Assembly (NCBI RefSeq): GCF_037975245.1
Contig: NC_092561.1
Location: 19,403,508 to 19,467,507 of the forward strand
Origin: Apostichopus japonicus
Lineage: Eukaryota > Echinodermata > Holothuroidea > Aspidochirotida > Stichopodidae
Reading direction: 5' to 3'
Length of the DNA: 64,000 bases
Below are positions 1 to 17,230 of the stretch, piece by piece; position 1 is the first letter of the stretch, and the number at the start of each line of letters is the position of its first letter. The notes beneath the pieces were generated by a model, which worked only from the letters and a program-made list of their open reading frames with translations, was not told the DNA's origin and did not search any database. The translations under genes were made by a program, and so were the position numbers.

Positions 1-48
1 TATCAACTCCTGATCAAACATTGCTGATTTTTATCAAACCTTTTTCAG

Positions 49-6363
<6,315 letters not shown>

Positions 6364-8082
6364 GCACCCACTCACAGATGAAGGAAGTTTTCACGGCAAA
6401 GATCCTCTCGAAACATTACAAAAATAAGAAAAAGAAGAAGAAATTGTACCCAGTTGACCTAGGTGTGAATCACAAGGTTTATGAATATCTTTGAAAGATG
6501 AGTGGGTCAATTTTTTTTGGTGGAAATCTGGTCGGTAATTATATATAGTTGTGACATAATTGGATGTGCTTCTGTCCAAGGTTGTCATATCGTTATCAGT
6601 GAGTTATTTTATTTCCGTAGAGTTTCTTTATCGTAAAAATCAGTTTCAAAGTGCTCTCGGAATAGACGAGGTATGCTATTCTCGAGTCAAGTTAATTTAA
6701 ATTTTCTTTCGGAATGTATATTCTTAAATTATTTTCTCGTTAACTATTTAATTTTTTTTTTCGAAATGGAAAGTCTTATGTATTGTAGGTGGGATTTTTA
6801 TTTCGAGAAAGAGTTGAAATATTCCATCGGAACGTTTCTCTGCTCTAAATCTTTGGAATGAGAATATTCTTGGTTCCAGTTAAAGTTTTTTTGTTTTGTC
6901 ATATAAACAATAGCATCAAGCACACATATTTTGATTGGTTTTACTCTGAAAAATATTGATTCTTTACGTTATTATTAAAAAAAATTAAGACTTCAGTTTC
7001 AAATTGTGATTTCTGATTTTGAAGTTACTCTGTGAAAGACTGTGCAAGACATATTTTCGGTTTTATGATCCTCAAGTTTTATGGAAATGGTTGTTTAATT
7101 GCAAAATCATTTTATAAGCGGAATATTAATTTGACATATCTTGTATCTGGATAACTTCTCGTCAGTGTAAATTTAATAATAACTCGATTTTATGATAATT
7201 TTTGCTGCATCATGAATATGCATAGAGGGTAGGGGGAATCCCCAGTTCTGTTTCGATTTTGTTTATTCTCTGTTAAAGATATCAGAGAAGTTAATATCAC
7301 AAACCTTACATAAACAGCGTGTTGTATTTTTTTCTTTTGTACTTACAATTCACAGTTTTCAATATTTATAACGAAAGAATAAAACATATTGATTTTTGCG
7401 AGTAATAACTAAGAAATGTTGCTTTTATATATTTTTCATCATTTAGGAAGTTTTACATCGAAAACTAGAAAAAACTTTTCTCAACGGAAATGGTTATACA
7501 ATGCTGCACTGATATCCCACAGTACTACTGTTATGGAATAATTTTTTTTTTTCCATTTTATATTTGCAAATATTTGTTTGATTAAAAAATGTGCCTTTAG
7601 TCTGTTCCAATGAACTTAAATACCACTTGGTCCATTCTGATCAAATTTTAATCGTTTGGAAAAGTTTTTCTCTTACAGAAACAATAGATTTTTAGTGAAA
7701 ACGTCTGTCCAAATTTTTTTTTTCCATTTTCCTTTTATGTTAACTTAAATTTTTAAAGTTACCTTAAACTGACTTTTAACAATGTATTTATTCCTTGCTA
7801 GTATTACTATTTTTAATTATTCTAATGTCTTATTTTAATTTTTTTATTTTTTATTTCTCTGCTCTTTTGCCATTTGTTTATAATCTACCAGTCAGTTTTC
7901 GGTTTTTCATTTAATTGTATAATTCTACTTCAAAAGTCAAATGTCTCTTGAAGTCCTGTCCCTGCCTCTGTCTGGGTCGGACCCAATCAAACTGTGACCT
8001 GATCGCGGTGATGCAAGGCACTCTGACTTCTGACCGGTGCCCACAGCAAAGAATGACTATATAGGGATTGCCACCAACCAAT
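6364..8082. other. 3' UTR / flank of the BMPER-like gene, AT-rich
   Basis: No coding signal on either strand. The sequence is AT-rich with long T runs. A canonical AATAAA at 7378-7383 is a plausible polyadenylation signal for the BMPER-like transcript, about 1 kb past its stop; this is inference. Confidence 0.4.
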
Positions 8083-8155
8083 GGCTGGATAGCTCAGTTG
8101 TTAGAGCAGTGGGCTAGTAACCCCAGAGGTCGCTGATTTTAATCCACCTCTAGCC
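8083..8155 (+). repeat. tRNA-like pseudogene or SINE head (Thr-AGU-like loop)
   Basis: 73 nt. A 7-bp acceptor stem is present (GGCTGGA pairing with TCTAGCC with one G-T pair), as is a good D arm with A box (GCTC...GAGC). The anticodon-loop-like CTAGTAA would read AGU. The T arm is broken (GATTTTAATCC instead of GGTTCGAATCC). That makes it a decayed tRNA or the head of a SINE rather than a working tRNA gene. Confidence 0.55.
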
Positions 8156-8410
8156 GGTAAATGCCTCTGCCTATTTTCAAGTGTTACATCTGCGAGGGAA
8201 AATAAAAGGTTGAACGAAACATTCTATCTACTGCCATAGCCCTGTGTCATAGGTGTATAGGAGTGTTGAATTTGTTATGAATGTATTGATTCTGTTAGAA
8301 TCTTATTCAATGACAGACTAAATCCAAGATGAGAGAAAACATGTTGAATAGACAAGGTTAATTGGAACATTGAATAATAAATTGAGATGAATTAGGCAAA
8401 TCAAAGGGTG

Positions 8411-8462
8411 TGTAAAAGTAAGTTGGCCTGACATTTTGATCCTAGCAGGATCTTCTTCAAAA
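8411..8462 (+). repeat. fragment of a dispersed repeat shared with the 16.57-kb hairpin
   Basis: Contains TGTAAAAGTAAGTTGGCC and GATCCTAGCAGGATCTTC, both closely repeated at 16570-16625. Only one arm of the hairpin is present here. Confidence 0.6.
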
Positions 8463-8494
8463 GCTAAAAGACAAGTAACAGTAACAGAAGGTGT

Positions 8495-8717
8495 GGAGTG
8501 TTAGCTCAGTGGTTAACACCGGTGCCTTTCAATCATAAGGTCCCCGGTTCGAGTCACTCCAAGATTAATGTATGTCGTCCAGTTACAGAGTTGTTGACAA
8601 TTAACAATTCATAATCATGGACGTTAAATATGAATGTGAGAGACTGACTTCGGTCAGCTTGCGGCTTTGATAAGCCAATGAGGCTTCTTCGCGAGTTCCT
8701 GATTGCAGGAGGATCTA
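8495..8717 (+). mobile_element. tRNA-derived SINE, family A, copy 2
   Basis: Begins GGAGTGTTAGCTCAGTGG (A box), with B box GGTTCGAGTCACTCC, then about 150 bp of body running to GCGAGTTCCTGATTGCAGG. Nearly identical to the minus-strand copy at 2648-2873. The B box of this copy is the more canonical of the two. Confidence 0.85.
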
Positions 8718-9130
8718 ATATACATACAAGGTACAAACACACGCACAGAATACAGACAGTTTAATGAGCATGGTGAACACAAAGAGATAGATGTAAGGGG
8801 ATTAGTAGACAAGGGATGGAGAGAAGAAAGAAAGAAACCAACAGAGGAAGAGGAGAGGTAGGATCAAAGAGTGTTGAGATGAAGAGAAGAGGAAAATAAA
8901 GAATATGAGGGGCGACAGAGGGGTACGATCATAAGAACAGAGGAGGACACAATGGAGGTAAAAAGGAGGAGTGAATGGGGGGGGGATTAAGGAAACAAGA
9001 GGGGGGATTAGGATGGACAAAAACAGTTTGAGTTTGAATGTATGTGATGTGTGGTTTCAAGAAGATGGAGAAACGAAACTTGTAATCGGGGGTGGGGGGT
9101 GATTGGGGGGTGGAGGGGGGGAATGTGTTA
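8718..9130. repeat. purine-rich low-complexity tract
   Basis: Long GA-rich then G-rich runs (for example GGGGGGTGGAGGGGGG at 9104-9119). The open frames here are compositional; no gene seen. Confidence 0.6.
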
Positions 9131-9845
9131 GTCTGGGTTTTAGTATTCATCAACTGTCCCTGCACACACTTCATTACAAGACTGTTTGTAGTATGATTTA
9201 TTAATGAATATCTCGTTAAGGGACTTTGAGCTTCGAGTAATAGTAGCATCGAAAAATTAATTGCTAAAAATTTGCTTTGAAGTTGAATGTTAAAAAATGA
9301 TCAAAATTAACTAGAAAATCTGGATTCAAGCATCGAATATCATGGAGAAATTGTTCAAAATCGGCTTAAAAAGAACAGAAAAACAAGGAAGTATTTTGTC
9401 TTAGTTTCTTTGTTTTTTTTTTAAGAGTAAATTATGTAACGAAATATTTAATGAAATTGTAGATATCAGGTGTAGATTTTGTTTTCTCAACATTTTTTTC
9501 CGATATAAATAATCATGGACAGTTGTAGATAAGGAAGTAAAAAACTCATTTTATTTTCCTACAATTTTGTTTTATATTTCTACGACAAACAAACTTTTGT
9601 AAACAAAAACAGATTTGATACATATTTTCATGTCATAAAAAGGTCGAATTTGAAAATGATCAGGTATATATAGAAAAAATTCTGGTTCCACTACTTGTTG
9701 ATGTAATGTTTACTTGTTAAAAGATAATACATTTTATCAAACTGAAACCTATGGTTGTTATTTCTTGTGTCACTTTTATTTTTTGTTACGTAGGAAAAAT
9801 GACAGACACTGGGTAATTTGGTTTCTGTATGTTTTCAATGAATGG
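9131..9845. other. intergenic, nothing recognised
   Basis: AT-rich DNA without a supportable gene, repeat or RNA. Confidence 0.5.
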
Positions 9846-10211
9846 TTAAAGGGTGTAAAGACTCGCACACAAAGAAACGTCTCATGCCGGTAATCTGAAC
9901 TAGTTTCGAATGAGGTGTAACAGAAGTGTTAGACACCACCATCGATCCCAGAAAATACACACACAGCTTGCTACTGTCGGTAATTAGACACTAGTGTACA
10001 GTCAGTACATACAGCTGCGGTCAATACCCACAGCACAGTGTACAAACGATACAGCGATGGACATCTCAGGTCCAGCTAAAGATAACAAGGTTTCATGTCA
10101 TTACTGTGTGCATTTTGTAGCGACAAGCAGAAAACTTCACTTGCAAGCAACTGAAAGCTAACTTTTTCAAAGCGCGGCACAAGGTTTGGGGCGAGTCTTC
10201 AATGCCTTTAA
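9846..10211 (-). mobile_element. MITE family 1 (TTAA), copy A
   Basis: Bounded by TTAA on both sides, with inverted ends TTAAAGGGTGTAAAGACTCG and CGAGTCTTCAATGCCTTTAA. The full 366 bp matches the copy at 12661-13030 in reverse orientation. TTAA targets are used by piggyBac and Kolobok elements; no transposase is present, so the parent family is open. Confidence 0.85.
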
Positions 10212-12660
10212 CTGATTAATCTGACCTTATAGATTTGATCTCAAAACTTGCTTTCTGAATCGATATTACTAGATTTTCAGGAGTAGGTACCATTCAAACC
10301 ATCTTCACAGGAAAACAAAAAAATCCTGAAAACATCAACAGCTCTGCTCCGCTAATCCAGGAACAACGAAATTGTCATAGAATAATGGAATTAAAACTAA
10401 ATTATGAAATGTTTCCGAAATAGTGAGGGCGGTATTGAAGAACTTCGCAAGCATAGTCTCCGAATGTGTGACCTGATTAATTAATTCGCTGTGGCTTCGG
10501 ATTTGAGTACAACGTTTCTGTATGTTGCCGTGTTGGACGAATCTAACCGTAATAGTAATTACCGACTTTGCGATCCGCTTTCACAATATTGCAAGGTCGG
10601 GTAGAGCGACTCCATAGTTTTCCCTTTCGTGAAAAAAAACATTTCTAGCCAACTCAAAAATGCAACCTTGTTTGCATTGGAAGTACAAAGGATAGTTGCA
10701 GTTTCCTAGTTGTGCAAATAAAATGACCGAAGCTACATCGAGCAACTGCTGTCCGACCGAGCAGTAAACTGAGTTGGATATGGACGCATTTCTCAACCCT
10801 GATTGTTGAAATGAATTTAAGAATCCCAATCAAAATCTTTGCTACGTTTCATTCCTATGAAAGGTGAGTTCCTCACCATTTCCCGAAATTGTACACGGAA
10901 TAATATCACTCACGGCAACTTCCACCTGAATACTATATTTAAATTAGTCATCTTGACAGGGAAGTATTTTGTAAGCCTAGTTGTTGGGTTAATTTTTCTC
11001 TTGGAAAAGTATGTTCATTCTGGAAGAAAGAGAATTTTATCGGTTGCGACTATAATGAGCTATAATAGCTTAATGAGCCAATTCGATCCCACCCGCGTAT
11101 CCCTCACCCATCTCAATTAGACTAATTGACAACATTCTTTTTGTCTTCTGGGATCATTTATCCGCTACTGTGACAGAATTAACAAGAGAATTCTGTTTGT
11201 GTCCATGACAACCGTTACGCAGACGGCACCTATGATGTCCCTCTGTGATTGTATACAAACACATAGCTCTCTAAATTTAACTTCACGACCACATTGCGTA
11301 ACACCTGTTCAACCGGAAACAATAACGACTAAAACTTGACAAAAGATCGTTGAACAAGTTGAGCTTATTAAGTATAACAACGACAAGAGAACAATGAGTC
11401 TTCTCGGCCTGTGATTGGTTGATTAGGTGTCGTCTGGTAGGGAGGAATAACAAATTAAACAAGATAATCTGTTCATCCAATTAACGACCACAGTTGGAAA
11501 CTTGGTCTTTCTTGAAATTTAGTTACAACACTCAACGAAGAGTTTTCTATTGGTATTGGTGGATGAATCAAACTGTTGGGTACGTGAGCTGTTCTCTGAA
11601 GAGGAAATCGCTACATAACGGTGAGTTTCTCACTAATATCATATTTTAGTTTCTCAATAATATTTTTCAATAATAGTTTCTCAATAATATTTTCAGTGTT
11701 ATGATAGTAAGTTTAACTAAGTATAGGCACCACCTCTTTCAGCGGCACAGTACCTCCAAACACTTTTTGTTATTATTTTTGACTATAGGTAATTACCGTT
11801 AGTTTCTTCAACTATGAAAACCTTCCGCTATAGAAAAACGATACTTTCCGCCATAGAAAAGGACGTTTTCCACAATCGTGGAAGGATATGTAATCTTGGC
11901 GGAAAATACCGTTTTGTATAAGTTATAGAGATTATATTGAAACATTTTTAAATTTTGTTTTAAATTACCCAACAACTGAAAAGGATCACTAAGAAAGGAA
12001 AAAATCACATAATTTGCTTGTTTTTTGGGGTTTAAAAAATATATAAGCAGCTGTTTTAGTTTACTGTAATGAATTCATATCTGGTGTATAGGCCTATATT
12101 AAAGAATAAATAATATGTTAAACAGTCTTTATTTTTATGTTTTAATTTGATAGAAGGACCTCATGTATATCAATTAGGTAAAATGTAAAATACAGAAGGA
12201 TTACTGGCTGTAAAGCAATATACATACACCGATGGCGGAATGACAAGCCGCCCCCCCCCCCCTTGGAAACATGTTGGTTCATTTATATCAAAGCAGACGG
12301 AAGCATCAACATTTAGGACTACACAATAATTAACATTGAATACCGCGTTCATATATATGGTTGGAACGCCCTTTCTGATTTAATTACTACTTTTATACAC
12401 CCGTATTGATGTATAGTTTATACCGACTGACAAAAAAACTGATTTAACAATGGATTACAAAGAAAGATTTAAGATAATTTAGTTACAGTTCTGAAGAAAC
12501 GAATAATTTGGAGAAAACAGAACATAGACAAATGATAATGGTCTTACTACTTCGGCCCTCACGTGTAGCCTACTGCCGGAGAAGTTCGCCTGCAAGTGTG
12601 TCCAGTTCGCGGACTGATTCAGAGTTTCTTATAGTACCTTAATTTTTGTCACAAAAGTCC
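10212..12660. other. intergenic; one possible non-coding exon
   Basis: No supportable coding gene. A GTGAGT donor at 11621, preceded by about 140 bp of mixed sequence, could end an untranslated first exon of the GPCR gene at 14.7 kb, whose coding exon has an acceptor at 14675. A poly-C run lies at 12251-12262. Confidence 0.3.
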
Positions 12661-13030
12661 TTAAAGGCATTGAAGAATCGCCCCAAACCGCGTGCCGCCC
12701 TGTAAAAAAGTAAACTTTCCGTTGCTTGCAGGTGAAGTTTTTCTCTTGTCGCTACAAAATGCAGACAGTAATGAAACGTGATACCTTGTTATCTTTTTAG
12801 CTGGGCCTGAGATGTCCATCGCTGTATCGTTTGTACACTGGGCTGTGGGTATTGACCGCAGCTGTATGTACTGACTGTACACTAGTGTCTAATTACCGAC
12901 GGTAGAAAGCTGTGTGTGTATTTTCTGGGATCGATGGTGGTGTCTAACACTTCTGTTACACCTCATTCGAAACTAGGTCAAATTACCGGCATTAGACGTT
13001 TCTTTTTGCGCGAGTCTTCACACGCTTTAA
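12661..13030 (+). mobile_element. MITE family 1 (TTAA), copy B
   Basis: TTAA at both ends. The left end is TTAAAGGCATTGAAGA and the right end TCTTCACACGCTTTAA. Length 370 bp, same sequence family as the copies at 9846, 27185, 52895 and 53444. Confidence 0.88.
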
Positions 13031-13434
13031 ATGCATCTTTATTGTATTTCCCACTTCTTGACTATATCTGGCTGAAAATATTCATTGCCACCGGACCGAA
13101 ATTATGAACAAACAAAAATGATAGCATTTGCATAAAACACGTAATAATACCAATCTAAATTTTCTTGAGACGATTTTTCTTTTGAGCAATAAAGTACCAT
13201 TGACTGCTCGTCAAGGAAAAAAAATTACCGGTCTTCAACAAAAGTGCTTAGAACGAAATTATTTATTATTCACTGGATGCGGACCGAAAAAAAAATAATC
13301 ACTGAACATCGGTCATGACTAGCCCTATGTAATACACAGAGTGACCAAGAACGTATACTAACTTGGGGTGGATATTATTTTATTGCAATGGAGGCGAAAC
13401 AGTTTCGTAATTTGTGAAATATGTTTGATTAAAG

Positions 13435-13462
13435 CAGGGAGTCGTTCCATAACAACTCCCTG
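13435..13462. mobile_element. 28-bp palindromic micro-insertion (CAGGGAG type)
   Basis: Left half CAGGGAGTCGTTCC and right half ATAACAACTCCCTG are inverted copies of each other with one mismatched pair. Exact 7-bp direct repeats ATTAAAG flank it (13428-13434 and 13463-13469), as a target duplication would. It is small enough to consist only of two terminal inverted repeats. Confidence 0.75.
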
Positions 13463-13816
13463 ATTAAAGTGTCTTGAAAATATTTATAGCTACTGGCGGC
13501 GAACTGAATGTCACTCGAATCTCACTAATTGACATTTTGAGGTGGGAGGGGATGTGGGGTGGGGCTAACTGAAAAATTGAGCAAATTGGTTTTGACGAAC
13601 TGGCAAGTGGGAGAAACGACCGAAAACCGTTTGGAATATCTTAGCAGGCTCTGATGAGTTAAGAAATCACTTTATCTATATACGTCTTTAATGTCATTGT
13701 AACCGCCCTGTAGGATGTATCGTATATATAGCCTACCACCATGTTGAATATTAATCAGTTCGTCTTGATATGAATTATGAAGCCAGTTCTACATTTGAAA
13801 ATCCGTCCTTTAGTAA

Positions 13817-14000
13817 TATGGAACGCGAAAAGGGCAAACTGATTTCGTTGCTAAGTTTAACGTCAGTTTAGACAACGGAATTTTAGACATCAACGTGACT
13901 TTGAGCAACAGCATAATAAAACAGCAGCAACAACTTTAGTTTAGACAGCAACACACTTAGTTTAGACAACGAAATAAATTTTCCCTTTTCGCGTTCCATA
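13817..14000. mobile_element. MITE family 2 (TATGGAACGCG), copy 1
   Basis: 184 bp with inverted ends TATGGAACGCGAAAAGGG and CCCTTTTCGCGTTCCATA. The interior is built from short GTTTAGACAACG-like repeats. A second copy lies at 20799-21000. The outer TA suggests a TA target. Confidence 0.85.
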
Positions 14001-14003
14001 TAG

Positions 14004-14029
14004 CTTGGAGGTCTGTTTTTACCTCCATG
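14004..14029. mobile_element. 26-bp micro-insertion (CATGGAGG type)
   Basis: Ends CTTGGAGGT and ACCTCCATG are inverted, with a short centre between them. Exact 7-bp direct repeats CATATAG flank it (13997-14003 and 14030-14036). The left repeat includes the last four bases of the MITE ending at 14000, so this insertion is younger than that MITE. Confidence 0.75.
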
Positions 14030-14319
14030 CATATAGTAGTACTGCCGTTCAGTTTTTCGCCACTACCCACTTCTTCACCTTTCAAAGGTGTTTAGTCTGG
14101 AACATTAGGCTGTGTGTTACGTAATCAATTCGCCAAGCCTAGCAAAGGAAACGAGCGTGGAAAAGTCACTTGCACAGCTCAAAATTCCCCCGATCTATAG
14201 GCCTACCGCAAGAGCCTATGAAATTGTCCGAGGCAGGCCAACTGTTATAGCAATGGTCAAATGTTTTATCACTCCAAAATCAACTGTTCGAAATGAAAAT
14301 GTAATTAAATTAGTTTCAC

Positions 14320-14347
14320 CAGGGAGTTGTTATGGAACAATTCCCTG
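14320..14347. mobile_element. 28-bp palindromic micro-insertion (CAGGGAG type)
   Basis: CAGGGAGTTGTTAT and GGAACAATTCCCTG form a near-perfect palindrome. Exact 7-bp direct repeats GTTTCAC flank it (14313-14319 and 14348-14354). Confidence 0.75.
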
Positions 14348-14449
14348 GTTTCACTAGTTTTTATTAAGGCGCCATGTTTGTAATACAATACGTCACGATT
14401 TTTCTTGTTTGAGTAATTTTATCATCATTTATGTTTTCTTTCATTAAAC

Positions 14450-14480
14450 CATGGAGGTAAAAACAGTTTTTACCTCTATG
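14450..14480. mobile_element. 31-bp palindromic micro-insertion (CATGGAGG type)
   Basis: CATGGAGGTAAAAAC and GTTTTTACCTCTATG are inverted arms around one base. Exact 7-bp direct repeats ATTAAAC flank it (14443-14449 and 14481-14487). Confidence 0.75.
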
Positions 14481-14706
14481 ATTAAACCTTGCTCTTTTTC
14501 ATTCGTCTGCTTGTTCGCAAATCACAAGAAATGCGGCCAAAAGTGAACTTGAGCTTGCATATATATGTTTGTCATATAACTTTCTGATTTAGCAGTTCAT
14601 CGTAAGGAATGACTTACAAGTGAACACTCAACTTGTTGTTTTAAACTACTCTGTTTTCATTTTCTTTGCACACAGACGATCACGTGTTCAATTCCACACT
14701 ATCACC

Positions 14707-15783
14707 ATGGCGACAATACCACCGACCGAAAATGATATTATTTCTGACTATGGTAATTCTTCAGCTCCGTACGATGCTGGTAACTTCATCACCGTGTTGT
14801 CAGTCTCGGTACAAATCCTTCTCATTATCGTCATATTCTGCGGTAACTTCCTCGTCACCGCTCTGGTCTGCAAATTCGAGAGATTACACACGCCCTCTAA
14901 TTTCTTCGTGGCGAATATGGCCATCGGTGATATCATTGTGTCGCTTGGCATGATGCCAGGCGTTGTCATAACCTTTAACCCCTATCTCTTGGCTAACAGA
15001 TATTTCTGTTTGTTATTGTGGTGCACGCAATTGTTAGGATCCTCAATCAGTTGTTTATCCCTGCTGTCCCTTACGGTGGATCGGTATCTCAAGATTACGC
15101 GACCGCTGCGCTTTGTCACCCTGGTAACGATGCGTCGCGTCGGCATCGTCATCGCCTCCATTTGGGCCTACACGTTTACGATGACCATAATCTTACCGTT
15201 CGCTGGTGTCACGCAGCAATTCCAGTTGTGCTTTGATTTTACGTCAGTCTTTAACCTCATACATATTCAGGTATACCTGGTCACTTGCGGACTGATTACT
15301 TTCGTCATCATGTTCATTTGCTACGCCGTTATTTTCAAAGTCGTGTTGGAAAAGTCAAAAGACATGAAGAGCACAGAGATTGCAATGGCTAATGCTAAGC
15401 GCAGGAATAAAGAAGAGAGCACAAGCACAGCCGAAGGAAAGGGTTCAAAGAACCGAAGACCGTCCATGATAAAACCGTGGGTCAGACGGCAGATCAAATC
15501 ACTCAAAACTCTCGTCATTGTGATTGGTCTGACAGCGGTTGCTTGGATACCAATCGACGTCGTGCTTTTCAAGGAAATCTACAACCCAGATTACCGCGCG
15601 ACACTCACCTTACGGACGATTCTGAGTTGGTTTACATATTTCAATAGCGCCGCCAATCCATTTATCTACGCTTTCCGCAGCCCGGAGTTCCGCGTCTCCA
15701 TTCGACAAGCTGTTAGGCTGTTTTGGCAGGCTGACGAAAACCGCGGTAAAAGTACCAAACAACCAACTGTCGATATATTGTAA
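14707..15783 (+). CDS. class A (rhodopsin-like) GPCR 1, orphan
   Basis: A 358-residue seven-helix receptor encoded in one exon. The start is ATG 14707 (CACCATGG, a strong context); a polypyrimidine-AG acceptor at 14675 implies a spliced 5' UTR. Landmarks: N-glycosylation site at N17, TM1 N47, TM2 D75, C101 and C175 as the TM3-ECL2 disulfide, DRY at 125-127, a long basic ICL3 (about 211-263), W280-x-P282 in TM6 with Ala in place of the usual Cys of CWxP, and NPFIY at 317-321. The NPFIYAFRSPEFR end resembles adenosine- and amine-receptor tails, but I cannot name a ligand. The closest relative in the window is the minus-strand receptor at 54489-55511. Acts at the plasma membrane through G proteins, by family. 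Confidence 0.9.
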   Translation: MATIPPTENDIISDYGNSSAPYDAGNFITVLSVSVQILLIIVIFCGNFLVTALVCKFERLHTPSNFFVANMAIGDIIVSLGMMPGVVITFNPYLLANRYFCLLLWCTQLLGSSISCLSLLSLTVDRYLKITRPLRFVTLVTMRRVGIVIASIWAYTFTMTIILPFAGVTQQFQLCFDFTSVFNLIHIQVYLVTCGLITFVIMFICYAVIFKVVLEKSKDMKSTEIAMANAKRRNKEESTSTAEGKGSKNRRPSMIKPWVRRQIKSLKTLVIVIGLTAVAWIPIDVVLFKEIYNPDYRATLTLRTILSWFTYFNSAANPFIYAFRSPEFRVSIRQAVRLFWQADENRGKSTKQPTVDIL

Positions 15784-16116
15784 CACCGGTTTTTTATTGC
15801 CATCTCACTTTTTCTGTTTTATCGTTTACAATGATGATCATATTCTTATGATGTATGTATAGATAGTGAGGGTCGGTTGCGAATCGCTCGGGTCTGAATG
15901 TTTCCTTAGAAAATACACAATTCATGTTAGTATGCTACATGATTAACAATGTTGATCGGGAGCAATTAACTGCGATCCTCCCATGTATTTCAGGATGTGT
16001 TGGGGAGGAGGAGGGGTGGGGTAGGTCATGTCTGTACTGTCATAGTGAAATTCGCCGTTATAATATGACTGATTTGTGGAAGCACGTACCTCGAATGTTG
16101 CATAGTGGGGAAAGTA
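15784..16116. other. 3' flank of GPCR 1
   Basis: Probable 3' UTR followed by unannotatable sequence. An AATAAA at 16365-16370 lies further on, but inside repeat-like sequence, so the true 3' end is unclear. Confidence 0.35.
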
Positions 16117-16545
16117 TCCCCAGGGGCGGCGCAAGAGGGTTCAATCTGAAAGGGGCAATGTCACATGTGACACAATTATAGTAAGTTAACCCCAAAGATA
16201 CCTTAGAGCGTGCGACCAAACCTTTGTGCATTCCGTATCTCAAATTCTAGTATTTTAATGTTTGTCAATGAAAGGGCACACTTTATACACTTTATTATAT
16301 TCATAATTTCTCAATATATGGGCACTTTGTAAGTAACAAATATTAAAGAGGCACATTTTTACTTAATAAACATATATATTCAAGAGGCACATTTCACTTA
16401 CGAAGATGGAAAGAGTGTATACCTTTTCATGTAAACATAGTCGGCACATGTCACTTAAAAAGTAGGGGCACTTTTGACGAGCGTTACAGGGAAAGGCATG
16501 GTTCCCCCGTGCCCTTCTGGCTTACAAGGTCGCCCCAGAGTATTC
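16117..16545. repeat. possible hAT-like remnant
   Basis: Begins CAGGGGCGGCGCAAGAGG, of the form seen at hAT ends, and closes with a GGTCGCCCCA motif. Between them are several GGCAC-containing short repeats. No clean target duplication was found. Confidence 0.35.
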
Positions 16546-16574
16546 CAAGTCGCTATCACGAGTTAATTTGTGTA

Positions 16575-16660
16575 AAAGTATAAGTGGGCCTGACGTTTAG
16601 ATCCTAGCAGGATCTTCACCAGGATCGAAACGTCAGGCCCACTTGCTTTTAAACATTCTC
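16575..16660. repeat. hairpin repeat AAGTGGGCCTGACGTTT
   Basis: Arms AAGTGGGCCTGACGTTTAGA and CGAAACGTCAGGCCCACTT are inverted around GATCCTAGCAGGATCTTC-like sequence. One arm also occurs at 8411-8462, so this is a dispersed repeat in a head-to-head form. Confidence 0.7.
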
Positions 16661-17230
16661 TTACACAGGCTTCTTTAGTGAATAAGCCTGTTTGCTAACA
16701 ACTTTTGTTTTAATTTTGTTTTTTAAGAGTTAATTTGATTATATTCTTGACAAAATATTTTCAAAAAAACGGAACTCATTGGTTTTTGCACGGTGTACGG
16801 TGTACGGTGGTCCTGAAGGAACAGAAGAGTCAAATACTTAACTGTGTTGATACTACACGACAATACGTGAGGAAAACGATATTTGTCGAGGTGATAAAAT
16901 ACAGGTAAACGATCTTCTATCTTGACGAATATTATCAAATTACCGACTTGATGCGTTGCACGTGTTGCTGAGCAACGTGCAACCCAGTAACGCGATTATT
17001 TGATAAATTTGCAACAACATGTCGTTATGTCAGCGTAAGTCGTCATATTTACACAAAATATGGCAAATTTGTCGAGATAACGTGTCAAACTACTAACATT
17101 CACTCACTCGCTCAAGGGTGAATGCTGTTATGGCAGTACTTGGGGTAGTTTATGCTATTAAGTCACAAACAATTAATGTTCGAATGATTCTGAGAAGGAC
17201 TGTTTTTCTATAGGCAGGCTTGACCATTAT
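16661..17230. other. intergenic, nothing recognised
   Basis: AT-rich sequence; no supportable gene. A short GTGTACGGTGTACGGTG repeat occurs near 16792. Confidence 0.45.

Noticed and set aside
8083-8155. Functional tRNA-Thr gene
   Set aside because: The T arm and B box are degenerate, so only a pseudogene or SINE head is supported.
8802-9249. Pro/Phe-rich minus-strand frames
   Set aside because: Purely the complement of a GA- and G-rich low-complexity tract.
14620-14706. N-terminal extension of GPCR 1 upstream of ATG 14707
   Set aside because: No ATG begins it, and a splice acceptor at 14675 interrupts it; the strong-context ATG at 14707 gives the normal receptor N-terminus.
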